24,107 nt of DNA, taken from assembly GCA_002401365.1 (NCBI GenBank), contig NVSW01000007.1, positions 1 through 24,107 on the forward strand. The letters are read 5' to 3'. Of the stretch, positions 7,510 through 14,757 are shown piece by piece (the first letter of the stretch is position 1; each line of letters starts with the position of its first letter). Source of the stretch: Piscirickettsiaceae bacterium (GTDB lineage Bacteria > Pseudomonadota > Gammaproteobacteria > Methylococcales > Cycloclasticaceae). A program made the position numbers and the translations under genes. The notes under the pieces were generated by a model that saw nothing but the letters and a program-made list of their open reading frames with translations, searched no databases and was not told the origin of the DNA.

Positions 7510-8240
7510 AGCAAACTTTTACCGCCATCCACGGCTATTACCTGGCCGGTGATGTAACTTGCCTGAGCCACTAAAAAGAATACTGTTTCTGCAATATCTT
7601 TAGCGGAGCCTTGACGCTGCAAAGGTATTTTGGCAAGCACTTTTTCAGCCTCCTTTACTGCACCGGCTTGCGGCCACAAGATCACCCCTGGAGACACGCC
7701 GTTTACTCTCACCTCGGGCGCTAACTCTTTTGCCAAAGACTCTGTCAACGCATACAAGCCAGCTTTCGCCACACTGTACACAGGGTAATCAGCTAATGAG
7801 CGTTTTGCATAAATATCAACAATATTGACGATACAACCACGCCGCTTTTTTAGCTCAGGTGCCGCCGCTTGGCTAATAAAAAATGGCGCTTTTAAATTAC
7901 TACCCAGCAAATCATCCCACTGTTGCTCAGCCACACCACCCATAGGGGTTGGATAAAAGCTTGAGGCATTATTCACTAACACATCTAACCGCCCAGCCGC
8001 GACCATGGTTTCATCAAACAAAAATTTAATTTGCTCCACCGATCTTAAATCTGCTTTAACTGCCCAGGCAGAATTTGCTCGCCGCTCATTCAACTGTCGT
8101 ACGAGTTCATTCGCCTCCATACTTGATTTGCGATAATGAATAACGACACCGTATCCTGCTTCGTGCAATGTTTTCGCAATATTTGCACCAATACGGCGAG
8201 CCGCCCCCGTTATTAATGCAATTTTCTGAATATCGGACAT
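7506..8240 (-). CDS. Pteridine reductase-type short-chain dehydrogenase (PTR1/FolM-like)
   Basis: 244 residues from the ATG at 8240, chosen because GAGG sits 5 bases ahead of it; the ATG at 8258 lacks such a site. NADPH-binding Rossmann signature TGAARRIG (11-18), NNASSF at 90-95, then the active-site segment IVDIYAKRS...YPVYSVAKAG. Here the usual SDR Ser is Asp (D142), with Y155 and K159. A D-Y-K triad together with TGAxRxG is characteristic of the PTR1 pteridine reductases and FolM-like dihydromonapterin reductases, which reduce pterins. It is convergent with folK, sharing bases of the stop codons, so the locus collects three pterin enzymes. Whether the substrate is dihydrofolate, dihydrobiopterin or dihydromonapterin cannot be read from the sequence. 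Confidence 0.88.
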   Translation of the reverse strand: MSDIQKIALITGAARRIGANIAKTLHEAGYGVVIHYRKSSMEANELVRQLNERRANSAWAVKADLRSVEQIKFLFDETMVAAGRLDVLVNNASSFYPTPMGGVAEQQWDDLLGSNLKAPFFISQAAAPELKKRRGCIVNIVDIYAKRSLADYPVYSVAKAGLYALTESLAKELAPEVRVNGVSPGVILWPQAGAVKEAEKVLAKIPLQRQGSAKDIAETVFFLVAQASYITGQVIAVDGGKSLL

Positions 8241-8293
8241 CTTCGCCTCAAAATACACTAGAATTTCAATATCACCATACTACTTAAAGACAC

Positions 8294-8986
8294 ATGCAAA
8301 ACCGACTCTTTTTTTATCTGTTGTTAGCAATCACAGTGACTAGTTGTGCGCAAGTGCCCGACAAGCAAGGCGGCCACTATGAATATTTTAATTTTACTTC
8401 AGTGGTGAAAACAGATATCGATATGGTTGCGGACACGCACGTAAAACAAACGCTTGCACAGCTTAAGCTACTTTCCTTAAAGCTCTATAAGCGCAACCCC
8501 AGAGAATGGAAAAAAACCAAACTATCGTCAAGGCAGGCCGCTATATCACGTATATTCAGAACACCCGTCCCTTCTGTAGCAAATAAGCGCAGTATTGACA
8601 GCATTCGCCTAGCGTTTGACGAGCGATACAAAGGGGATCGTGTTTTCGCTTATATTGCAGGGCTTGCAAGCATGCTAACGACGTCGTATAACGATACCAA
8701 CGACTTTTATATTTTTGACAGCTTAGACTCTCAAAAAATTTATAACGCCGCTCGCAACATAGAAGTCGCATCATGGTTATTACGTACAAAAAGAAATTCA
8801 CGGGGGCAGTTATTTTTACTCAGCTCAGGCACAAGCCATTCAATCAGCAACCGCAGCTACGAAAGGATTTTTGGTAAAATGATTGGCCAGCAGGACACAT
8901 TGGCCAAAATAGTGGCCACTAAAAATCACCGCGCAATAAAAAATGTTCTTCAGTCTGCGGCACAGCTTGTATTTTTACCTGTTTAA
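8294..8986 (+). CDS. Predicted outer-membrane lipoprotein, conserved hypothetical
   Basis: 230 residues. The N-terminus is a type II signal peptide: short basic start, hydrophobic core and lipobox VTSC with the acylated Cys at position 18. Ala follows the Cys, not Asp, so Lol-dependent sorting to the outer membrane is predicted. The mature part has DIDMVADTHVKQTLAQLKLL then KLYKRNPREWKK, and a mostly helical, positively charged body. I associate the NPREW-type segment with an uncharacterised family of proteobacterial lipoproteins, but no function is known to me. It is divergent from the pteridine reductase (53 bases between starts). Its last 68 bases overlap the 3' end of the opposite-strand gene 8919-9842. 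Confidence 0.8.
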   Translation: MQNRLFFYLLLAITVTSCAQVPDKQGGHYEYFNFTSVVKTDIDMVADTHVKQTLAQLKLLSLKLYKRNPREWKKTKLSSRQAAISRIFRTPVPSVANKRSIDSIRLAFDERYKGDRVFAYIAGLASMLTTSYNDTNDFYIFDSLDSQKIYNAARNIEVASWLLRTKRNSRGQLFLLSSGTSHSISNRSYERIFGKMIGQQDTLAKIVATKNHRAIKNVLQSAAQLVFLPV

Positions 8987-9842
8987 ACTTTTTAAGCTGA
9001 ATCCCTTCGGGGTAAGAAATATCGCCCTTTTTATCTACTTCAAAAACGACCATGGTCAAGTCGCTCATTTCCATTTTATTTAGCCTACTGGTTACATTTT
9101 GTTTTGCTAGATAGTCAATAATTTCCTTTTCACCAAGTAAAATAGCCGCGCTCATCAAACTTAAATGAGGATGCTGCCAAAGGATTAAGTCTTTTTCTGG
9201 TGCAACGGGTCTTTTCTTTTCATATTCCGTTAAAATTCCCGGTACATTTTTTATCTTGCAACGAGTGTTACCCTCACACATAACGTCAACATTTGCTAAT
9301 TCCAAATTCTTTTCATGCATCCACTCATCATGAATTTTTTTGAACTCTAGATAGAGATTTTTGAACGCCACATCATGCGGTACCACGTAATGCTTTTCTA
9401 TTGTTTTGAATACCTCATCTAACTTGGTTAAATGACGCGGCACCGGAAACAGCCCCGACAGTTTTTCTCTATTACCCCAGCCAAGGCGTTCTATCAATAC
9501 AATCCAGGCTTTGGGATTTTCTGTCATTTGTCCAATGATTAAGCCTTTATTCCGTAACGCCATGCCGGCATCGATATAAAGCTCTACAAGTTCAGTATTT
9601 TGCTCTTTAATGGCATCTACAAATTGATAATGCGCCCACTCTAAGCCTTTTTTTTGCAGTGCTATCAAAGCCTCACGCTTTGGTGGATCATTTTTAGCAT
9701 TTTCAATGGGCAACTTAAAGCTTTCCACAAAACGACTGTTATCATACACTTCAGGGTTATATATGAAGTAGTACGTTGATAGCACCGCCAACAGAGCACC
9801 AGCGAGGCCATAACCTATTAAAGGTAATATTTTCGTTTCCAT
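8919..9842 (-). CDS. Membrane-anchored ankyrin-like protein, paralogue B
   Basis: 307 residues with one N-terminal hydrophobic anchor (about 7-28) and no cleavage site, so a periplasm-facing bitopic protein is predicted. The segment GLEWAHYQFVDAIKEQNTELVELYIDAGM resembles a degenerate ankyrin-type helical repeat (LxxGxxWxxxxFxxAIKxxxxxLVxxxIDAGM). A second repeat-like unit near the C-terminus has AAILLGEKEIIDYLAKQ. A Cys pair (CEGNTRC) lies mid-protein. By eye it aligns along its length with the next gene upstream (9849-10709), so the two are tandem paralogues. Six bases separate them and they follow cca directly. Function unknown. The 3' end overlaps the lipoprotein gene. Confidence 0.75.
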   Translation of the reverse strand: METKILPLIGYGLAGALLAVLSTYYFIYNPEVYDNSRFVESFKLPIENAKNDPPKREALIALQKKGLEWAHYQFVDAIKEQNTELVELYIDAGMALRNKGLIIGQMTENPKAWIVLIERLGWGNREKLSGLFPVPRHLTKLDEVFKTIEKHYVVPHDVAFKNLYLEFKKIHDEWMHEKNLELANVDVMCEGNTRCKIKNVPGILTEYEKKRPVAPEKDLILWQHPHLSLMSAAILLGEKEIIDYLAKQNVTSRLNKMEMSDLTMVVFEVDKKGDISYPEGIQLKKFKQVKIQAVPQTEEHFLLRGDF

Positions 9843-9848
9843 CTATTT

Positions 9849-10709
9849 TTATTCTTCCTCAATCGAGCTTTTTTCAACTATTAAAGCATGCCCTTCTTTG
9901 TCTATCGTAAAATAAATCAGCTTCGCATCCGTTAAGAACAATTTATTAGCAATAAGTTCCCCGCCTTGTTGCTGTATAAATTTTATTAGTGAAGAATCTT
10001 TTTGCCACGCGGCGATAGTGAATAACGACACATAGGCTCGTTCTTTAGTAATATAATTAGCCACAGGCTCAATAGGTTTTGACGCCTCAAACATACGACG
10101 CACATCGTTAATTCGACCACCTCGACACGCGTCGTTTTTACAAACACTCAACATCTGTTGCTTTTTGTTCGCCAATTTTTCTTCCCACGCACCATGGCTT
10201 TTTTTGTACGTTATCATCAACTCGCGGAATTTAATTTTTTGCTGCTGAATATAGGCTGTTGAAATATTTGCTAACTGCCGGTCAAATACACTTACGTAAC
10301 CAGGCAAGCGGTATAAGGCATTAAAATCCAATTGATAGTGCCTATTCAACAAAACCAACATAGCCTTCTTGTTTTTGGAAGAACCTAGGGCAATTTCCAA
10401 TAAAATACTATTTGAATTCAACGGCATGCCAGCGTCAATAAACGCCATTACCAATGCCGTATCGTCATTTTTTATTGCTTCAATAAAGCGAAAATGCGCC
10501 CACTCGACACCTTTGCTTTGTAATAAGGTGATGGCTTGTTTTTGTTTGTCTGTTAAAAGTGCTTGGCTAAACTGTTGGTAACTGTGCTGGTAACGATTGC
10601 CATCAAACTTTTCACTGTCGTAAAAAATTCCATATATTAGGCCTGTACTGGCTAGTACGCCTCCAAGCACTAACAAAGCATACAAAATTGATGGGCGTAA
10701 TTGAGCCAT
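9849..10709 (-). CDS. Membrane-anchored ankyrin-like protein, paralogue A
   Basis: 286 residues: an N-terminal hydrophobic anchor (about 8-28), then LQSKGVEWAHFRFIEAIKNDDTALVMAFIDAGMPLNSNSILLEIAL, the same degenerate ankyrin-like unit as in its downstream paralogue. A Cys pair (CKNDAC), the shared RINDVRRMFEASKPIEPV-type segment and a C-terminal repeat-like helix pair (LFTIAAWQKDSSLIKFIQQQGG) follow. The closing strand LIYFTIDKEGHALIVE corresponds to MVVFEVDKKGDISYPE in the paralogue. It starts 2 bases after the cca stop, so it is probably expressed and translationally coupled with cca. No function can be assigned. The anchor points to an envelope role and not to tRNA metabolism. Confidence 0.75.
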   Translation of the reverse strand: MAQLRPSILYALLVLGGVLASTGLIYGIFYDSEKFDGNRYQHSYQQFSQALLTDKQKQAITLLQSKGVEWAHFRFIEAIKNDDTALVMAFIDAGMPLNSNSILLEIALGSSKNKKAMLVLLNRHYQLDFNALYRLPGYVSVFDRQLANISTAYIQQQKIKFRELMITYKKSHGAWEEKLANKKQQMLSVCKNDACRGGRINDVRRMFEASKPIEPVANYITKERAYVSLFTIAAWQKDSSLIKFIQQQGGELIANKLFLTDAKLIYFTIDKEGHALIVEKSSIEEE

Positions 10710-10711
10710 TA

Positions 10712-11938
10712 TTATAAGGCCATTTCTTTTTTTAGATGTTGAATTAAATGTATACGTTTGGCGTGTATTGCCTCACCTATCGCCCGACCACTAAGTCCTT
10801 GTGCAACAAATTCTTCAGCGTTAACAGCGCTAGCTACACAGAATACTTTTTTTAACCAAGCCACTTGCGGATAAGCTTTTGTTTCAAATCCAAGACGACC
10901 CCGCGAATCTGCTTCGCAAGCTAGTAAAAAATCATCTAGTTTTTGTTGCTGACGAAAGGCCCCTATTGATTCCAGTAGTTTTAGCAGCGTTGAGGCCTTG
11001 AGTTCTAATGCACGATGACAATGCGAGTGATACTCCATGACCTTTGCCGCTAGGTCGGCAAATTCATTCGGCACACGCAAACGACGCTGTAATTCCTTTA
11101 ATGCGATTAAACCCTTCGTTTCATGCCCATGATGAGACGGCCAATATTCTCGCGGCGTTAGCCCCTTGCCTAAATCGTGTGTTAATGCTGCAAAGCGTAC
11201 CCTTGGGCTGGTAGAAAGTAGTGCTGCTTGATGCAATACCATCATGGTATGAACGCCCGTATCAATCTCTGGGTGATGTTTTTCAGGCTGCGGGACACCA
11301 AACAATGCATCCAATTCCGGCAAAACAGCGGCTAATGCCCCACATTGTCTTAAAATATCGAAAAAAACCTCTGGCGACCTCTCACCTAGTGAGCGTGCAA
11401 TTTCCTGCCAAACCCGCTCCGCTTTAAGCTCTAATAATTCACCACTACTAGCCATAGTTCGCATCAACTCGATGGTTTCAGGTGCGACACTAAAACCTAG
11501 GTGCGCATAGCGCGCAGCAAATCGAGCTACTCGCAAAACCCGGAGTGGATCCTCAGTAAAATGCGGTGAAACGTGACGAAGAATTTTTGCTTCAAGATCT
11601 GCCATGCCGCCATATGGATCAATCAAGCCCTCATCATTTTGTGCCATTGCATTGATGGTAAGGTCGCGCCGTCGAAGATCTTCCTTTAGGGTGACATCGG
11701 GTGAAGCAAAAATTTCAAAACCCTTATAGCCAACGCCCGACTTACGTTCTGTTCGAGCAAGCGCATACTCCGCTTTACTTTGCGGATGAATAAAAACAGG
11801 GAAATCTTTCCCAACTGGGCTAAAGCCTTGTTGCAACATATCATCAACCGTTGCGCCCACCACAACATAGTCTCGATCCTTGAAGGGGTACCCTAATAAT
11901 CTATCTCTAACGGCACCACCTACTAAGTAAATATCCAT
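10712..11938 (-). CDS. cca: CCA tRNA nucleotidyltransferase with HD phosphohydrolase domain
   Basis: 408 residues from the ATG at 11938 (MDIYLVGGAVRDRLLG); an upstream ATG at 11956 adds MLGTLL, which is outside the family consensus. It adds or repairs the 3' CCA of tRNAs. The nucleotidyltransferase core has GGAVRDRLLG, the catalytic Asp pair in KDRDYVVVG and the RRRDLTINAMA motif. The nucleotide-selecting segment DPLRVLRVARFAARY follows, then ERVWQEIARSLG. The C-terminal HD domain has HHPEIDTGVHTMMVLHQ and ALTHDLGKG, giving the phosphodiesterase/phosphatase activities known for the E. coli-type enzyme. The length equals the E. coli form. It is first of a three-gene operon with the ankyrin-like paralogues and divergent from the TSUP permease, with 42 bases between the two starts. 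Confidence 0.97.
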   Translation of the reverse strand: MDIYLVGGAVRDRLLGYPFKDRDYVVVGATVDDMLQQGFSPVGKDFPVFIHPQSKAEYALARTERKSGVGYKGFEIFASPDVTLKEDLRRRDLTINAMAQNDEGLIDPYGGMADLEAKILRHVSPHFTEDPLRVLRVARFAARYAHLGFSVAPETIELMRTMASSGELLELKAERVWQEIARSLGERSPEVFFDILRQCGALAAVLPELDALFGVPQPEKHHPEIDTGVHTMMVLHQAALLSTSPRVRFAALTHDLGKGLTPREYWPSHHGHETKGLIALKELQRRLRVPNEFADLAAKVMEYHSHCHRALELKASTLLKLLESIGAFRQQQKLDDFLLACEADSRGRLGFETKAYPQVAWLKKVFCVASAVNAEEFVAQGLSGRAIGEAIHAKRIHLIQHLKKEMAL

Positions 11939-11980
11939 CAGCAACGTACCAAGCACGCTATAATCTTGACTGTTTTTTCA

Positions 11981-12790
11981 ATGCGCAGGCGAATAACGTT
12001 GTTAGAAATTTTTTTATATTGTGCGGCCTTTGGGATCATTTCGGGTGTTATATCGGGTTTGTTAGGCATTGGTGGCGGTATTGTTATCGTGCCATTTATT
12101 GCTTGGCTACTCAACAATCATGGTATGCCAGCCGAAACAATCATGCAAACAGCAATTGCTACCTCACTTGCTACTATCATTGTTACCTCCATTTCTGCCG
12201 TACTAGCACAACACCGGCGCAGGGCAGTTAAATGGCCTACCGTTAAGGCCTTAACCCCTGGTATAGCAATTGGTGCCTGGTTTGGTGCCGATTTAGCACA
12301 TTTTTTAAGTAGTTCTTTATTAGCCACGATTTTTGGTTCATTCTTATTACTCAATGGCCTACGAATGGCGTTAAATTTAAAACCTAAGCCCCATCGCACA
12401 TTGCCTAACGGTTTACCTTTAGGTATAGCAGGATTAGTTATGGGTGCCATTTCAACCTTAATTGGGATTGGTGGCGGCACGCTCACCGTGCCCTATATGC
12501 TGTGGCACAATGTGCCCATTAAAAATGCGATCGCTTTAGGAAGTGCCTGTGGGCTACCTATTGCCATCTTCGGCGCGTTAAGTTTTGCCGTCATTGGTGC
12601 ACATGCAACAAACTTACCTTACGGCAATATCGGTTACATTAATATCCCTGCCTTTTTAGGGATTAGCTGTACCAGTTTGTTTGCTGCAACCTTAGGCGTA
12701 CATTTGTCTCATAGCGTACCAACTGCGACCCTTAAGAAGGTCTTTTCTGTTATCCTCGTAATTGTTGGTATCAAGATGTTAATTGGTTAA
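11981..12790 (+). CDS. TSUP (TauE/SafE) family membrane permease
   Basis: 269 residues from the ATG at 11981; the TTG at 11966 is a less likely start. Seven to eight hydrophobic segments fill the protein. The internal duplication typical of TSUP is clear: GLLGIGGGIVIVPF near residue 26 and TLIGIGGGTLTVPYML near residue 155. The family exports or imports small sulfur- and carbon-containing anions such as sulfite, sulfoacetate and thiosulfate; the substrate here is not evident. The neighbouring Crp/Fnr regulator, DUF2892 and YeeE-type genes suggest a sulfur compound. A TATAAT at 11959-11964, without a recognisable -35, could give a very short leader of about 10 bases. It lies 35 bases upstream of the regulator gene. 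Confidence 0.9.
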   Translation: MRRRITLLEIFLYCAAFGIISGVISGLLGIGGGIVIVPFIAWLLNNHGMPAETIMQTAIATSLATIIVTSISAVLAQHRRRAVKWPTVKALTPGIAIGAWFGADLAHFLSSSLLATIFGSFLLLNGLRMALNLKPKPHRTLPNGLPLGIAGLVMGAISTLIGIGGGTLTVPYMLWHNVPIKNAIALGSACGLPIAIFGALSFAVIGAHATNLPYGNIGYINIPAFLGISCTSLFAATLGVHLSHSVPTATLKKVFSVILVIVGIKMLIG

Positions 12791-12825
12791 CCTTTTATTA
12801 TGAAACCATAAGGTTCAGAAAAATA

Positions 12826-13485
12826 ATGAGTGTCGCGATTGAATTAATAAAAAAATTACCCATATTTGCAACCGCAAACCAAGCATTACTTGCCGACGTG
12901 GCTGCCAAAGCCACCGTTAAAAACATTCCTAAAGGACAACAAATCGCCTATGAAGGCATGGATAGTGAGTGGTTTTTTGTTGTATTAAGCGGTGATATTC
13001 GAGTGTATAAAATGAGCGACTCAGGTAAAGAAGTCACTTTATTCAATATTAGCGATAACCAAAGCTGCATTTTAACCATCTTCTCGATTTTAAGCCAAGA
13101 ACACTACCCCGCCTTTGCTTCAACGCAAACTGACATACAAGCATTGATGATACCCGCCACATCGTTTAAAAAGATGGTTGATGAATCCAGCTCATTACGT
13201 GACTACATTTTTCATTCTTTGTCTGGACGATTAACCGACATTTTAAACACCTTTGACCAAGTTATTTTTCAACGTATGGATCGCCGAATCGCACAATTTA
13301 TATTAAATAAATGCGCTAACCCCGAAGATTCCCTAATGATGACGCACGAACAACTCAGCCATGAACTGGGAACCAATCGAGTAGTTGTGAGTAGAATTCT
13401 AGAAGGCTTTGTATTAGAAGGCAGCATTAAACTAAGTCGTGGGTGCATTACTTTAAAAAATAAAACAATGCTGTTAGAAAAATAA
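12826..13485 (+). CDS. Crp/Fnr-family transcriptional regulator
   Basis: 219 residues. The N-terminal cyclic-nucleotide-binding-like beta-barrel (about 10-125) has PKGQQIAYEGMDSEWFFVVLSGDIRVYK and GKEVTLFNISDNQSCIL. The C-terminal winged helix has LSHELGTNRVVVSRILEGF (177-195) as its helix-turn-helix. It lacks the N-terminal Cys cluster of FNR, so it is not a classic 4Fe-4S FNR, and the ERxxLS-type cAMP pocket of CRP is not evident. C81 in the SCIL segment, C163 and C207 are candidates for thiol sensing. In this sub-family a Cys at the SCIL position recurs, and the genes often sit beside DUF2892 and YeeE genes; a role in responding to reactive sulfur is inference. A perfect palindrome just downstream may be its operator. 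Confidence 0.9.
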   Translation: MSVAIELIKKLPIFATANQALLADVAAKATVKNIPKGQQIAYEGMDSEWFFVVLSGDIRVYKMSDSGKEVTLFNISDNQSCILTIFSILSQEHYPAFASTQTDIQALMIPATSFKKMVDESSSLRDYIFHSLSGRLTDILNTFDQVIFQRMDRRIAQFILNKCANPEDSLMMTHEQLSHELGTNRVVVSRILEGFVLEGSIKLSRGCITLKNKTMLLEK

Positions 13486-13488
13486 AAC

Positions 13489-13506
13489 CATAGTTATGTA
13501 ACTATG
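13489..13506. promoter_or_regulatory. Palindromic operator candidate for the Crp/Fnr regulator
   Basis: CATAGTTA and TAACTATG are exact inverted repeats separated by TG. The 18-base symmetry suits a Crp-family dimer, but it is neither the CRP (TGTGA-N6-TCACA) nor the FNR (TTGAT-N4-ATCAA) consensus. It starts 3 bases after the regulator stop codon and lies about 30-45 bases upstream of weak AT-rich -10 candidates (for example TAGTAT at 13533-13538) for the DUF2892 gene. No T-run follows, so it is not a canonical terminator. Confidence 0.6.
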
Positions 13507-13570
13507 ATACAGACAGCCGCATTTATTTTATTTAGTATGCTCCCGTTAGACTTAACTATTGGAGAATAAA

Positions 13571-13759
13571 ATGAACGCAAATGTAGGTGGAATTGATAAA
13601 ACATTAAGAATCGTCGTTGGCTTAGGCATTATTGGCTGGGGCGTTGCAACGCAAAATTACTGGGGTGCCGTTGGCCTAGTCCCATTAGGCACTGCACTCA
13701 TTAATTGGTGCCCTGCTTACCTTCCTTTTGGCATCAGCTCTGCTAAAAAATCAGATTAA
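13571..13759 (+). CDS. DUF2892 (YgaP transmembrane-domain-like) small membrane protein
   Basis: 62 residues from the ATG at 13571, set by GGAG at 13561-13564 with 6-base spacing. The sequence follows DUF2892: GGIDKTLRIVVGLGIIGWGV, then GAVGLVPLGTALINWCPAYLPFGIS, two membrane spans with a conserved Cys in NWCP (C47). This domain is the membrane part of rhodanese YgaP in E. coli and often stands alone beside sulfide- or sulfane-responsive genes. It is probably controlled from the region carrying the palindrome at 13489-13506, and converges on the YeeE-type genes across a shared terminator. Confidence 0.9.
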   Translation: MNANVGGIDKTLRIVVGLGIIGWGVATQNYWGAVGLVPLGTALINWCPAYLPFGISSAKKSD

Positions 13760-13776
13760 AATATCTTATAGTAAAT

Positions 13777-13806
13777 AAAAAAGCCATGCATTTGCATGGC
13801 TTTTTT
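13777..13806. terminator. Bidirectional rho-independent terminator
   Basis: AAAAAAGCCATGC and GCATGGCTTTTTT pair perfectly around a 4-base loop. A-run before and T-run after make it functional in both directions. It separates the convergent DUF2892 and YeeE/YedE genes. Confidence 0.93.
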
Positions 13807-13818
13807 ACGTTAAACACA

Positions 13819-14229
13819 TTACTTTGCTATGGTTCTATACAACAACATACCAGCCAACATTGAAATCACAACAATCAAAGGTTCTTCTGGCCTAAAGCCA
13901 ATACTGGCAAGCGCAGGCCCTGGGCAATAACCAATTAATCCCCAACCAATACCGAAAAGCGTTGCACCTAATAATAGTTTGCCATCTATTTTTAATAGTG
14001 TAGGCAAATGAAAATCGTCATCAAAAAGAGGTTTGTCTTGGGCAAAAATAAATCTATACGCAATGGCTGTTGTTATCACCCCGCCGCCTAAAACAAACAT
14101 CAAACTTGGGTCCCAATTTCCAGTTACATCCAAAAAATTAACCACTTTATTCGGGTCTACCATGCCAGATAACGTAAGACCTACACCAAAAATAACACCT
14201 GCCAATAATGCACTTACTACTGTTTTCAT
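13819..14229 (-). CDS. YeeE/YedE-type sulfur transporter, second half (PmpB-like)
   Basis: 136 residues with about four membrane spans. It is one of the two half-size proteins that together correspond to a full-length YeeE/YedE (TsuA-like) transporter. Seen: GVGLTLSGMVDPNKVVNFLDV near the N-terminus, an FVLGGGVITTAIAYRF span, and the conserved GWGLIGYCPGPALASI loop with C102, the Cys that in the TsuA family lies on the thiosulfate route. Its start overlaps the stop of the first half (ATGA), so both are translated together. It probably imports a reduced sulfur species; the substrate is inferred from the family. Confidence 0.88.
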   Translation of the reverse strand: MKTVVSALLAGVIFGVGLTLSGMVDPNKVVNFLDVTGNWDPSLMFVLGGGVITTAIAYRFIFAQDKPLFDDDFHLPTLLKIDGKLLLGATLFGIGWGLIGYCPGPALASIGFRPEEPLIVVISMLAGMLLYRTIAK

Positions 14230-14660
14230 GCTGCACCTCCTAACAATAATTTAACGAGGTAAACGGTTACAATACCACTTGCTAAAAATGTAAACGTTGC
14301 CGTTATCGAGCGTAACGAAAACCGAGACATGCCACATATACCGTGCCCGCTAGTACAACCACCGCCCATCGCGGTACCGACTCCAACAATCAAGCCGCCA
14401 ACGACTAATAAGGTCGTCGTCATGTATTCTCTTGGTGCAACAACAACTGGGAAAAAATAAGCATACACAAATGCCCCGCCAACTAACCCCACTACAAATG
14501 CTAATCGCCAAGCCTTTTCCTTAGTAGACGAACTATTAAAAATACCACTCACAATGCCACTAATGCCAGCAATCCGACCGTTTAAATACATCAATATACT
14601 CGCACTTATACCAATTAAAATACCACCGGCCAACGATGTATAGGGGGTAAAATTTTCCAT
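14226..14660 (-). CDS. YeeE/YedE-type sulfur transporter, first half (PmpA-like)
   Basis: 144 residues with about four membrane spans. Family motifs: NGRIAGISGIVSGIF near residues 27-41 and MGGGCTSGHGICGMSRFSLRS with C102 and C109. The CTSGHGICG motif is the hallmark of YeeE/YedE proteins, whose conserved cysteines are involved in thiosulfate-type sulfur transfer in TsuA. AAGGAG lies 6 bases before the ATG. The promoter at 14675-14703 precedes it, and its stop overlaps the start of the second half. It forms with that partner a split transporter convergent with the Crp/Fnr-DUF2892 unit. Confidence 0.9.
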   Translation of the reverse strand: MENFTPYTSLAGGILIGISASILMYLNGRIAGISGIVSGIFNSSSTKEKAWRLAFVVGLVGGAFVYAYFFPVVVAPREYMTTTLLVVGGLIVGVGTAMGGGCTSGHGICGMSRFSLRSITATFTFLASGIVTVYLVKLLLGGAA

Positions 14661-14674
14661 TAACTGCTCCTTTT

Positions 14675-14703
14675 TATATAGTTTCTTATAAGCATATTAC
14701 CAA
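14675..14703 (-). promoter_or_regulatory. Putative sigma70 promoter of the YeeE-type pair
   Basis: On the minus strand TTGGTA (14703-14698), a 17-base spacer and TATATA (14680-14675) lead into the AAGGAG ribosome binding site and the ATG at 14660. Good spacing, moderate hexamers. Farther upstream, 14741-14748 reads TTATGTAA, the same 8-base core as the palindrome at 13489-13506. Confidence 0.5.
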
Positions 14704-14757
14704 ATTACATTAGCATTGCGCTATGAATGATGCAAATAACTTATGTAAACTACCCAC

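Noticed and set aside
12785..12815. AACCTT...AAGGTT inverted repeat between the TSUP gene and the regulator
   Set aside because: Only 6 pairs with a 15-base loop and no T-run; too weak to call a terminator or operator.
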